DNA from: Methanomicrobiales archaeon
Lineage (GTDB): Archaea; Halobacteriota; Methanomicrobia; Methanomicrobiales; Methanoculleaceae
Reading direction: 5' to 3'
DNA: 29,450 nucleotides
NCBI GenBank assembly: GCA_012511245.1
Contig: JAAZGM010000090.1
Span: forward strand, 1 to 29,450
Shown here: piece by piece, positions 7,858-15,129 of the stretch
How positions within the stretch are numbered: position 1 is the stretch's first letter
How the letters are laid out: the number at the start of each line of letters is the position of its first letter
Notes under the pieces: generated by a model
Seen by the model: the letters and a program-made list of their open reading frames with translations, nothing else
Databases searched by the model: none
Told to the model about the DNA's origin: nothing
Program-made: the position numbers and the translations under genes

Positions 7858-9069
7858 TTACCATACGGCGGAATGTAACTCATCGTCACGCTGGAATCCC
7901 TGGAACGACCGGGCTCCTTGCACGGCATCGATGACTGGATCCTTCATCGCCTGCACGAATGCTGCAAGCGGTGCATGCATCCGGGCATCGAGGCCGTGGT
8001 AGAGGATGTTCCGAAACGCTGTCTCCGCCCGCAGTTCAGGGATGAGGCGGCGATCGAGGAGGGTGCTGTAGGTTCCGGCGACCGGTGCCCCGGTCGTCAG
8101 GTGACGGTCGATTGCATGAGCGGCGAGTTCTGCCGTCCGGTGGGCATAAAAGATCCCCTCCCCAAGAAGCGGGCCTGTAAACCCGGCTGCATCGCCGACG
8201 AGAACTGTTCTCGCGTGTGCCGGGGTGGGGATGTAGTTTCCAAGCGGCAGAGAGCATCCTGCCGGTTTCCGATCGGTGAACGCAGAAAGCCCAACCAGCT
8301 TCAGGAACGCTTTGAATCTATCACGAAAACCGCTTCCGTTTTTCGATAGTAACCCTCCCAGCCCTATGACGATCGCCTCCTTGTTCGGGAAGACCCAGCC
8401 GTAACCCCACCGGCAGACGGCAAAGACCAGGTGAGGCGTCGCGAGATCGGCATCCAGCCGGATCACCCCTCTCTCATCTGCGAGTGCTTCTACCTCCTTG
8501 CGGGGGATCACAAGTTCCAGTGTCCACCCGAGGTTGCCCTGCCACCGCTCCCTCTCGGCAATGCCCTCGGGGAGGGTGCGCCTGACCCGGCTGTGAACAC
8601 CATCCGCCCCGACGATCACCCGGGCTGAGTACCGGCCACCGTCCGATGTCGTGACGATCCCGCGGGCATGGTCGATCGCGACCACTTCCGCGCCTGTATG
8701 GAGTTCTGCCCCGGTCTCTCCCGCCTTCCTCGCAAGATATGCATCGTAGTGCTCCCGCCGTGTGAAGTAGATCGGCTCATCCAGATCTCCAGCGAGGATG
8801 CGGTGGTCTCTGATGTAGAGTGCATACCCCCTCCCGGTGAAGTCAAGCAGCCCCTCTCGCTGGAGGAGATCGACCGGGAGGGAGAGAGCGCGGTCGAGGA
8901 ACCGGATGGTCTTCTGGCTGAGGCAGCCCCCGCAGATCTTGTCTCGCGGGTATACCTGCCGTTCGAGGAGCGCCACGCTGTGCCCGGCCTCTCCAAGCAG
9001 ACAGGCGGCGGTGCTCCCGGCAGGCCCTCCGCCGACGACCACTACATCGTACCCGGGTTGATCCTTCAT
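7858..9069 (-). CDS. Geranylgeranyl reductase family FAD-dependent oxidoreductase
   Basis: This 403-residue flavoprotein belongs to the geranylgeranyl reductase family, whose archaeal members saturate the isoprenoid chains of membrane ether lipids. An N-terminal Rossmann fold binds FAD (VVVGGGPAGS, residues 10-19). PRDKICGGC (41-49) is the family's cysteine motif, and VLVGDAAGF followed by LLGEGI is the second FAD-contact segment. The frame continues upstream to 9099, but the ATG at 9069 directly follows a GGGGGGAAG stretch that can act as ribosome binding site and gives the normal N-terminus. Methanogens carry several paralogues, so this may or may not be the main lipid reductase. It lies between ablB and the GH13 gene with short gaps (62 and 39 nt), suggesting cotranscription. 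Confidence 0.88.
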   Translation of the reverse strand: MKDQPGYDVVVVGGGPAGSTAACLLGEAGHSVALLERQVYPRDKICGGCLSQKTIRFLDRALSLPVDLLQREGLLDFTGRGYALYIRDHRILAGDLDEPIYFTRREHYDAYLARKAGETGAELHTGAEVVAIDHARGIVTTSDGGRYSARVIVGADGVHSRVRRTLPEGIAERERWQGNLGWTLELVIPRKEVEALADERGVIRLDADLATPHLVFAVCRWGYGWVFPNKEAIVIGLGGLLSKNGSGFRDRFKAFLKLVGLSAFTDRKPAGCSLPLGNYIPTPAHARTVLVGDAAGFTGPLLGEGIFYAHRTAELAAHAIDRHLTTGAPVAGTYSTLLDRRLIPELRAETAFRNILYHGLDARMHAPLAAFVQAMKDPVIDAVQGARSFQGFQRDDELHSAVW

Positions 9070-9131
9070 TCTTCCCCCCGTGGCGATGGGGATCCGCATC
9101 TGCCTTAAGCGTTTCTCAGGATTGTGCCGTA

Positions 9132-10019
9132 TCAGCCCTGCGTCGAAGTTTCTCCGGTATCGTTGAGCGGTTTATACCAGATGTTCATGTCCTCAAGGGA
9201 TCCGCATATGTTGACGCACCCGGGGAGCGTCCCCGTGCAGGTGTAACCCGCCCGGGCGAATGTGATATTTGCCGGGTATGATCGAGCCCGGACGACGGCG
9301 AACGCTGTCCCGATGCCGGTCGAGCGCAGATCTGCCTCTATCCGGTGCAGGAGATGGCCTGCAAAGCCATAGCCCCGGTATCCGGGCAGCGTTGCAAAAC
9401 CGGTCATCTCCGCAAACCCACTGCCCGGTTCAACGGCTGCAGAGGCCGTTGCAGCGATCCCACCACTGTCACGGATGCAGAAGCACCGCAGGTTCTCCTG
9501 CATCTCCCGCACAAGGTAGGCCGGGTCATGGACGGGGACCGGGTAGGTCAGGAAGACCTCCCGGTAGATCGCTGCGAGCGCCGGAGCATCCGCAGACGTG
9601 GCGGGGGTGCAGGTGTAGCCCGGTTTGAGTGCAGGGCTCACCGGATGCCCGCAGGCCTTCTCCTGTGCAACCGTGAGGACGTCACCGATCCCGTCCTGCC
9701 AGCCGCCCAGGAGAGGATCACGATAGTTTGCCATATAGTAGCCGTCCACCTCTCCATGGTAGAGCCCGGGGATGCACGCCCGGGGTGTGTATCCGGATGA
9801 GATGAAGTGGTCGCGTGCCGGAGCAGGAACCCTTGCGAATATCCGTGAGTAGTTCCGGCCTTTCGCGAGTGCAAGGAGCCGGCCGGTGATCCCGGGAAGG
9901 TCGTCCGGGTTCAGGCAGAAGAGGAAGATACGGTCGTTATACGGGCCGTGATGGATCTTGCTCTTCCCGAGCATCGCAACAGTATCAGCATAGGCGCCGG
10001 CAGGAGAGCGGGGTTTCAT
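9132..10019 (-). CDS. ablB: Putative beta-lysine N-acetyltransferase
   Basis: This GNAT-family acetyltransferase resembles AblB, which acetylates beta-lysine to N-epsilon-acetyl-beta-lysine, a zwitterionic osmolyte that methanogens accumulate at high salt. The N-terminal IHHGPYNDRIFLFCL is typical of AblB. The acetyl-CoA binding loop is in ATLPGYRGYGFAGHLL, and the C-terminal NICGSLEDMNIWYKPL matches the family ending closely. The frame is open to 10127. I prefer the ATG at 10019 (295 residues) because a TATA-like TTATAT on this strand lies just upstream of 10127, which would put the longer start before the transcript begins. The usual partner ablA (lysine 2,3-aminomutase) is not adjacent; the divergent radical SAM gene is of a different family. 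Confidence 0.88.
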   Translation of the reverse strand: MKPRSPAGAYADTVAMLGKSKIHHGPYNDRIFLFCLNPDDLPGITGRLLALAKGRNYSRIFARVPAPARDHFISSGYTPRACIPGLYHGEVDGYYMANYRDPLLGGWQDGIGDVLTVAQEKACGHPVSPALKPGYTCTPATSADAPALAAIYREVFLTYPVPVHDPAYLVREMQENLRCFCIRDSGGIAATASAAVEPGSGFAEMTGFATLPGYRGYGFAGHLLHRIEADLRSTGIGTAFAVVRARSYPANITFARAGYTCTGTLPGCVNICGSLEDMNIWYKPLNDTGETSTQG

Positions 10020-10241
10020 ACGCCCCTGGCGCTGGTGGGGAACATTCTTTGCCGGAGATTGGGGCAAAACAGTCCCGGCAACGATACTTGGTAGATGGTA
10101 TTTCTGGTTTTTTAACGAATTTGGCATATAACCAGTCTAAATATGGTGCCTGCAATATAATAATGGGCGTGTATATCGAGCACTCTACCAGTACGAACCA
10201 CATCCACCCTTGAACACTTTCACGCCCCGCGGAGCAGACTC

Positions 10242-10249
10242 TTTTATCC
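10242..10249 (+). promoter_or_regulatory. TATA-box candidate for the radical SAM gene
   Basis: TTTTATCC lies about 24 nt before the ATG at 10269. This is the spacing expected if transcription starts at or next to the ATG, so the mRNA is probably leaderless. Confidence 0.45.
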
Positions 10250-10268
10250 GCGAGCCGATGCTTCCGGT

Positions 10269-11351
10269 ATGTCTGTTCTGGAGCAGAAACTCACCCGCCT
10301 CACCGCTGCCGGGCGGTTTGACATCTGCGGCGCCGGGGAGTGCATCCAGTCTCTCTCTTCTGCGTCCTGTATCTCCTACAACCGCCGGACGGGCGGATGC
10401 GGCCGGATGCTCAAGATGCTTCTCAACGGTTCTTGCTCCTACGACTGCGCATACTGCTCAATCCACCTCCAGCGAGAGCCGGTGAGCCTCTCCCCGGAAG
10501 AACTCGCCGATGCCTTCCTCCGCCTCTGGCGGGACGGGATTGTCGAAGGCCTCTTCCTGAGTTCCGGAATCCCCCGGGACGTCGATTGCGTGATGCACGA
10601 CCTCGTGGAGACGGGAGAGATCCTGCGCCGCCGGGGTTACGACGGCTACCTTCACCTGAAGATCCTTCCCGGTGCAACCCGGGCGGATATCCACGACGCC
10701 GCCCGTGTGGCCGACCGGATCAGCATCAACCTGGAGACGACATCGCCCGACCGCCTCGGGGGGATCGCCGGGGTGAAGGATTACCGGCAGGACATCCTGA
10801 AGCGCCAGTCATGGGTGGCTGAAGAGAAGCCCGGCGGCCACACCACACAGTTCGTCGTCGGGGCTGCAGATGAGACCGATGCGGAGATCCTCTCCTGTCT
10901 TGCCGACCAGCACCGGCGCGTCCGGCCTTCACGCATCTATTTCTCGGCGTTCAACGCCATCCCGGGAACCCCTCTCGCAGAACACCCCGATACCCCGGCG
11001 TGGCGGGCGCGGCGGTGGTACCAGGCCGATTACCTGCTCCGGGACTACGGCATCACGGCAGACGAACTCCGGACGATTCTCAACGAAGAGGGTTTCTTCG
11101 GAGATTACGACCCGAAAATGGTTCTTGCGGCTGCAAACGCGCCGGTGAATGTCAACCTCGCCCCACGCCGGGATCTCCTCCGTGTACCCGGGATAGGGCC
11201 GAAGGCCGCGGATCGGATCATCAGCCTGCGGAGGGTGCACCCGTTTTCCGGCCCGGCCGACCTTCTGCGTGCCGGCATACGGGGAAAGGCTGCCGGGCGC
11301 CATCTCGTATTCAGCGATCGAGATACCGTCCAGACCAAACTCTTCCTGTAA
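10269..11351 (+). CDS. Putative DNA modification/repair radical SAM protein (UDG-linked family)
   Basis: This 360-residue radical SAM enzyme has the cluster motif CSYDCAYC (Cys56, Cys60, Cys63) and four more cysteines before it (20, 25, 34, 44). The segments RMLKMLLNGSCSYDCAYC and GLFLSSGIPRDVDCVMHD match the family described as a putative DNA modification/repair radical SAM protein, which elsewhere is often next to a uracil-DNA-glycosylase-like gene. The C-terminus has a helix-hairpin-helix (RVPGIGPKAADRIISLR), a DNA-binding element that fits this role. No glycosylase partner is visible here. It is divergent from ablB, but it is not a lysine 2,3-aminomutase: it lacks that family's PLP domain and flanking motifs. 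The reaction is unknown. Confidence 0.85.
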   Translation: MSVLEQKLTRLTAAGRFDICGAGECIQSLSSASCISYNRRTGGCGRMLKMLLNGSCSYDCAYCSIHLQREPVSLSPEELADAFLRLWRDGIVEGLFLSSGIPRDVDCVMHDLVETGEILRRRGYDGYLHLKILPGATRADIHDAARVADRISINLETTSPDRLGGIAGVKDYRQDILKRQSWVAEEKPGGHTTQFVVGAADETDAEILSCLADQHRRVRPSRIYFSAFNAIPGTPLAEHPDTPAWRARRWYQADYLLRDYGITADELRTILNEEGFFGDYDPKMVLAAANAPVNVNLAPRRDLLRVPGIGPKAADRIISLRRVHPFSGPADLLRAGIRGKAAGRHLVFSDRDTVQTKLFL

Positions 11352-11380
11352 CCGCCGCTCATCTCTTGAAAAATGGTGGG

Positions 11381-12214
11381 TTATCTGACCTTCCCAAACT
11401 CGGTGCTCACGTCTGCGGCCGAGTGATACGTCCGGTCGGAAAACCCTTCTATCGCCGTGATTACATCCTCGGATGCGCCGTTTTTACGAGCCTGATCTAT
11501 GAGATCCTGCCTCCCTGCGGGGTAGTCAATGCCCTTGAGATTGACCTGCAGGTCGGCGGCGGAGAGGTGCCTGACTGTGAGGCCGGCCGTTGTTCCGGTC
11601 TCTTTTTCTTCTATCTCCCCCGCCTTCATCATGGACTCAAGTGTGGGGGCATGTGCCTCCGTCACCGGCCGGGTCTCCTCCTCCTCGACTATGATCTCCC
11701 TGGCCCGGCTCCCCTCCACTTCTTTGGCCGTTATCGGCATCTCCCCACGATCCGTCCTTTCCCGGATCTCCACCCGCTCTGTTGTGATGACCTCCCGGTG
11801 TGGGGGTTCTGTCCGGGTCACGGCACGTGCCTCCTCCTGGCTCGGTGGACTCATAGGGCGTCTCGACTCTATCAGGTTCCAATCCGCCTCCTTCGGCCAC
11901 TCGCCCTCTGAGATGCCGGGCTCGTTGTCGAGCCGGTACTTGCTGATGTTCGCCATGAAGACGTCGTCCCCCGGCCGGTAGACCATGGCCTCTATGGGGA
12001 TCGCGAAGAGTTTCGCTCCAAGGCCGAACATGCCCCCGGTCCTGAGCACCGCGTATGCCACCCTGCCTGTTGGGAGGCCAACCCGCAGGCTTGAGATCTC
12101 ACCGAGATCGTAACCCTCGGGGTTCTTCACCCGCTTCCCCACAACATCCTCGGACGAGAAGAACTCCTGCCCTTCAGGCCTCCTCATCTGCTGTTCAAGA
12201 ACTATTTCAGCCAT
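11381..12214 (-). CDS. PRC-barrel protein with one C-terminal DUF2795-like repeat
   Basis: This 277-residue protein has an N-terminal PRC-barrel (residues about 20-95, with VVGKRVKNPEGYDLGEI and GLGAKLFAIPIEAM), a charged low-complexity linker rich in Glu, Arg and Thr (about 115-210), and a 62-residue C-terminal DUF2795-like repeat (HLSAADLQVNLKGIDYPAG to STEFGK). PRC-barrels are small beta domains found in RNA-processing and photosynthetic proteins; DUF2795 has no known function. The ATG at 12214 (MAEIV) is chosen over the one at 12226 because a GGTGG stretch precedes it and the paralogue begins the same way. A TTAAATAG TATA-like box lies at 12283-12290. No signal peptide or membrane segment is seen. 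It is a clear paralogue of the next gene. Confidence 0.85.
   Translation of the reverse strand: MAEIVLEQQMRRPEGQEFFSSEDVVGKRVKNPEGYDLGEISSLRVGLPTGRVAYAVLRTGGMFGLGAKLFAIPIEAMVYRPGDDVFMANISKYRLDNEPGISEGEWPKEADWNLIESRRPMSPPSQEEARAVTRTEPPHREVITTERVEIRERTDRGEMPITAKEVEGSRAREIIVEEEETRPVTEAHAPTLESMMKAGEIEEKETGTTAGLTVRHLSAADLQVNLKGIDYPAGRQDLIDQARKNGASEDVITAIEGFSDRTYHSAADVSTEFGKVR
11384..11569 (-). repeat. DUF2795-like repeat unit, copy C
   Basis: This 62-codon unit, from HLSAAD to FGKVR, is related to the two units at 12411-12596 and 12705-12890. It is the most diverged of the three, with, for example, LQVNLKGIDY where the others have FQV(Y/H)LKGMDY. Confidence 0.85.
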
Positions 12215-12407
12215 TGCAACCACCATACCCCTATCCGAAGGCGATCTTCACCTTCGCGCAGAGCGGGCGATGCGCATTGCGACTATTTAACGGTTCCCAG
12301 GCTCCGGTGTCGGGGTGCCGACGAAGGGTTTTCCGCCAAAAAATGGGCATGCCGGGGAGATCGAGAGAGCGTTTCCCGGCTGAAGCCCATAGCGGCGGAT
12401 CCCATCC

Positions 12408-13622
12408 TCACCTGGTTTTTCCAAACTCAGTGCTCACATCGGCCGCTGACCGGTATGTTCGGTCGGAAAACCTCTCGATCGTTGTTATCACACTCTCGGG
12501 GGCGTTGTTCTTCTGCGCCCGGTCTATGAGCTCCTGTTTTCCTGCGGGGTAGTCCATGCCCTTGAGGTGGACCTGGAAGTCCGCGGCGGAGAGATGAGGG
12601 TGATGCGGTGCCGTCCTCTGCGTAGTGGTTGCCTCCTCGATGTGAGTTTCAGGACGGGCCTCCTCCCTCCCGATCTCCTCAACCCCGGTCGGTTGTTCGC
12701 CGCGTACCTCTCTCCCGAACTCCATGCTCACGTCGGCCGCTGACCGGTACGTCCGTTCGGAAAAACCCTCGATCGTCGTTATCACACCCTTCGGGGCATC
12801 GTTCTTCTGCGCCCGGTCTATGAGCTCCTGCCTTCCCGCAGGGTAGTCCATGCCCTTGAGGTAGACCTGAAAGTCGGCGGCCGAGAGGTGTTCAGGTGCC
12901 CGTGCTGTCGTCGTGGGCTGCATGGTCTCTGTTGCCGGTGGCGTCTCCATTGCGGCCGATGGCTCTATTTTGGCCTCCTTGACGGCGGTCTCGCGGGGTG
13001 GCGTCTCCGGGATGCGCTCCCTGTGCACCTCCCTGACACCCGTCCCTGCGGGTGGCGGCCCCTCCGTCAGCACCGGCCGCTCCCCGGCGGGTTCAGCTGT
13101 CGGTTGCCCTCCCCACCCGCCTGCGACCGTCTGGACGGGCGGCGGTGTCGGAACGACCCTCTCTCCGGCAGGGGACGTGACCTCTGCCGTCCGGGACGGC
13201 GGAACCTCTCTCTTCGTTACCGGAGCCGTGGATGCCGCTGCTGTATGCACTGGAGGCGGGATCCGGACCAGGCTCCAGTCCGCCTCGCGCGGCATCCTCT
13301 CCCGGGAGAACCCCGTAGCATTATCCAGTGTCTGTTTGTCTGCATCCACGGTCGCACCCTTCTCCCCCGGGTGGATATGAACCGCCTCCCAGGGGATGGC
13401 AAAATGCTTCTCGCCGAACCCGAGGATCCCGCCGTAGGAGAGCACGGTATACACGATACAACCGCTGTCGTGATCTATCACCACATCGCTGATATCGCCG
13501 AGATGCTCCCCTTCCTCATTTCGTGCTCTGATATCCCGGATCTCGTGCATACGTATCAGGTTCACCGTCTCTTCCCTTCCCGGCCGGGTCTTCAGCACCG
13601 GTCCTGCCTGTTGTTCAGCCAA
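12408..13622 (-). CDS. PRC-barrel protein with two C-terminal DUF2795-like repeats
   Basis: This 404-residue paralogue of the previous gene has an N-terminal PRC-barrel (about 25-105, with EGEHLGDISDVVIDHDSG and FGEKHFAIPWEAVH), a Pro/Thr/Glu-rich disordered linker (about 120-240), and two 62-residue DUF2795-like repeats separated by a 36-residue charged linker. Both genes share the (P/R)EADW(N/S)L segment after the barrel, so they arose by duplication. The start is a TTG at 13622 with a strong GGAGG 9 nt before it; the resulting MAEQQ matches the paralogue's MAEIV. A CTTAAGTA TATA-like box is near 13692-13699. The two genes have their own promoter-like boxes and a 193-nt gap. It is probably cytoplasmic; the function is unknown. 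Confidence 0.85.
   Translation of the reverse strand: MAEQQAGPVLKTRPGREETVNLIRMHEIRDIRARNEEGEHLGDISDVVIDHDSGCIVYTVLSYGGILGFGEKHFAIPWEAVHIHPGEKGATVDADKQTLDNATGFSRERMPREADWSLVRIPPPVHTAAASTAPVTKREVPPSRTAEVTSPAGERVVPTPPPVQTVAGGWGGQPTAEPAGERPVLTEGPPPAGTGVREVHRERIPETPPRETAVKEAKIEPSAAMETPPATETMQPTTTARAPEHLSAADFQVYLKGMDYPAGRQELIDRAQKNDAPKGVITTIEGFSERTYRSAADVSMEFGREVRGEQPTGVEEIGREEARPETHIEEATTTQRTAPHHPHLSAADFQVHLKGMDYPAGKQELIDRAQKNNAPESVITTIERFSDRTYRSAADVSTEFGKTR
12411..12596 (-). repeat. DUF2795-like repeat unit, copy B
   Basis: This 62-codon unit, from HLSAADFQVHL to FGKTR, is the C-terminus of the longer PRC protein. It differs from copy A at 11 of 62 residues by my count, so the internal duplication is recent or under strong constraint. 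Confidence 0.9.
12705..12890 (-). repeat. DUF2795-like repeat unit, copy A
   Basis: This 62-codon unit, from HLSAADFQVYL to FGREV, is a tandem partner of copy B in the same protein, separated from it by 36 codons of charged linker. Confidence 0.9.
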
Positions 13623-13626
13623 TCGT

Positions 13627-13636
13627 ATCTCCCTCC
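13627..13636 (-). promoter_or_regulatory. Strong ribosome binding site supporting a TTG start
   Basis: On the minus strand GGAGGGAGAT lies with its GGAGG core 9 nt before the TTG at 13622. The site supports TTG as the true start of the longer PRC-barrel protein. Confidence 0.65.
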
Positions 13637-13774
13637 TGGTTATTCTTCTCGAAGAGGTCTCCCTTCAAGGCGGTGGGATAGAGATCCGGGGATACTTAAG
13701 GGTTTCCTGCACGTATGAACCGGGCGATCTTTGCCGGGGAAAAACGAGGTGGGGAGTAAATTACTGCCCGTTTC

Positions 13775-15082
13775 TCATGGTCGGGCGTAACGGAGGATGA
13801 GGTCGGTCGCCGCCCTGATATCCCGCCCCTGCTTCCTTGCCTCGGCAAGGTAGGTGTTGTAAACCTCATCGGTCACGAGCCGCAGCTGCGGGCGGAAGAG
13901 GTCGGCGTGCATCATAAGATCGAAACACCGTGCCTCGCTCTCGGTGAGGCCAAGCGGACGGTACTCCCCGGTATGCGGCACGAACGCCGGGTTTTTGTCG
14001 CGGGGCGTCCTGACCGCGAGGTCCGCAAGCGGTGTTCCCGGGATCGGTTCGGCGCTGCTCACAAAGACATCATCGAGCGAGAGTGCAGCGATGAGATCCT
14101 TTGTCGCCTCGTAATCCCGTTCCGTCTCCCCCGGGTACCCGACGATGAAGCTCCCCGCAACCCGGAGACCGTGCTCCCGGCACCGCTCCACCGCCTTCTC
14201 GACCTGCCGGACGGCTGCACCCTTTCCCATCTTCCGGAGCATCCGATCGCTCCCCGACTCAATCCCGAAGAAGACCCAGCCGATGGTATACTGCCGGACG
14301 GCATCCAGGATCTCGTCGGTGATGCAGTCGACACGGATATCGGGAGAGGATATGTTTCGCGGCCCCATCACCTCCGCCATACCGCGGAGGAGGGCGATGA
14401 AGGCGTCCGGGTTCATCTCGCCACCATGAGAGCCATAGAGCGATCCGGTTCCGCCGGACACCGAGAGCCGTGTCGCCCCGTGCGCTGCAAACGCCTTCAC
14501 TTCCTCGATGACGCTCTCGATCGGCCGGCTCCGGATCGCCCTCCCGAAGAATCGGGGCACCTGGCAGAAGGTGCACCCCCCGACGCACCCACGGTGGGTC
14601 TCGATGTAGGCGCTTGCACCCCTGACGCTCTGGCTCCCGATATCGTCCGGGATGAGGGGGAGCGGCCGGTCCATCGATGCCGGTGGGGCGGAAGGTGTTA
14701 TGACCGGCCGATCGGCATCGACGAACGCGATCCCGGGAAGACCGGTCGACACCCCCTCCTCGACGAGCCGGACCACCGTCTCCTCCCCCTCGCCGACGAC
14801 CACCGCATCGGGGGCGAGCTCCCCGAGCACCATCTCCGGCGCAGCCGAGACCGGCCCCCCGACGTAGACCTTCCCGCCCCGTTCCCGGTGAGTCTGGACG
14901 GCATCCTGGATCGCGGGATCGAGGAGGTGCTGTGTCGAGAAGAGGCTCATGAGCAGGATGGTGTCGGGCGGTGCCGCCGGCGTCCGGGTGAGGGTTACAT
15001 TGTGACCCGCGCCGCGGAGGACGCCGCCGATCAGCATGGCGCCGTAGGTGTATATGCCGGGGGAGAGGATCGTGATATCCAT
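13775..15082 (-). CDS. Cobalamin-binding radical SAM enzyme, candidate MCR glutamine C-methyltransferase
   Basis: This 435-residue class B radical SAM protein has an N-terminal cobalamin-binding Rossmann domain (about 1-130, with YVGGPVSAAPEMV and VVVGEGEETV) without the base-on DxHxxG motif. The radical SAM core follows, with CVGGCTFC (Cys166, Cys170, Cys173). Such enzymes methylate unactivated carbons using methylcobalamin. It resembles the MJ_0865-type B12/radical SAM family, to which I believe the enzyme that methylates the MCR alpha-subunit glutamine belongs; McrA here has that glutamine (Gln418). The ATG at 15082 is chosen over a GTG at 15088 because a TATA-like box lies about 25 nt upstream. 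It is not Mmp10, which lacks the N-terminal B12 domain. Family is firm; the substrate is inference. Confidence 0.75.
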   Translation of the reverse strand: MDITILSPGIYTYGAMLIGGVLRGAGHNVTLTRTPAAPPDTILLMSLFSTQHLLDPAIQDAVQTHRERGGKVYVGGPVSAAPEMVLGELAPDAVVVGEGEETVVRLVEEGVSTGLPGIAFVDADRPVITPSAPPASMDRPLPLIPDDIGSQSVRGASAYIETHRGCVGGCTFCQVPRFFGRAIRSRPIESVIEEVKAFAAHGATRLSVSGGTGSLYGSHGGEMNPDAFIALLRGMAEVMGPRNISSPDIRVDCITDEILDAVRQYTIGWVFFGIESGSDRMLRKMGKGAAVRQVEKAVERCREHGLRVAGSFIVGYPGETERDYEATKDLIAALSLDDVFVSSAEPIPGTPLADLAVRTPRDKNPAFVPHTGEYRPLGLTESEARCFDLMMHADLFRPQLRLVTDEVYNTYLAEARKQGRDIRAATDLILRYARP

Positions 15083-15100
15083 GATCACAGTATCGCCGGA

Positions 15101-15109
15101 ACAATATAC
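15101..15109 (-). promoter_or_regulatory. TATA-box candidate for the B12 radical SAM gene
   Basis: On the minus strand TTGTATATTG lies about 23 nt before the ATG at 15082, the spacing that gives a leaderless transcript. It lies in the 47-nt gap after the DUF2225-like gene, so the two genes need not be cotranscribed. Confidence 0.45.
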
Positions 15110-15129
15110 AAAGGGTGGGGATCGGCCGG

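Noticed and set aside
10269..11351. Lysine 2,3-aminomutase (ablA) as identity of the radical SAM gene divergent from ablB
   Set aside because: The cysteine motif context, the C-terminal helix-hairpin-helix and the length fit the DNA-modification-type family; PLP-binding features of the aminomutase are absent.
12411..12890. CRISPR or satellite-like repeat array
   Set aside because: The repeats are only two in-frame 186-nt units within a coding gene, separated by coding linker, so they are protein domain repeats.
13775..15082. Mmp10, the MCR arginine methyltransferase, as identity of the B12 radical SAM gene
   Set aside because: Mmp10 does not begin with a cobalamin-binding Rossmann domain before the radical SAM core, whereas this protein does.
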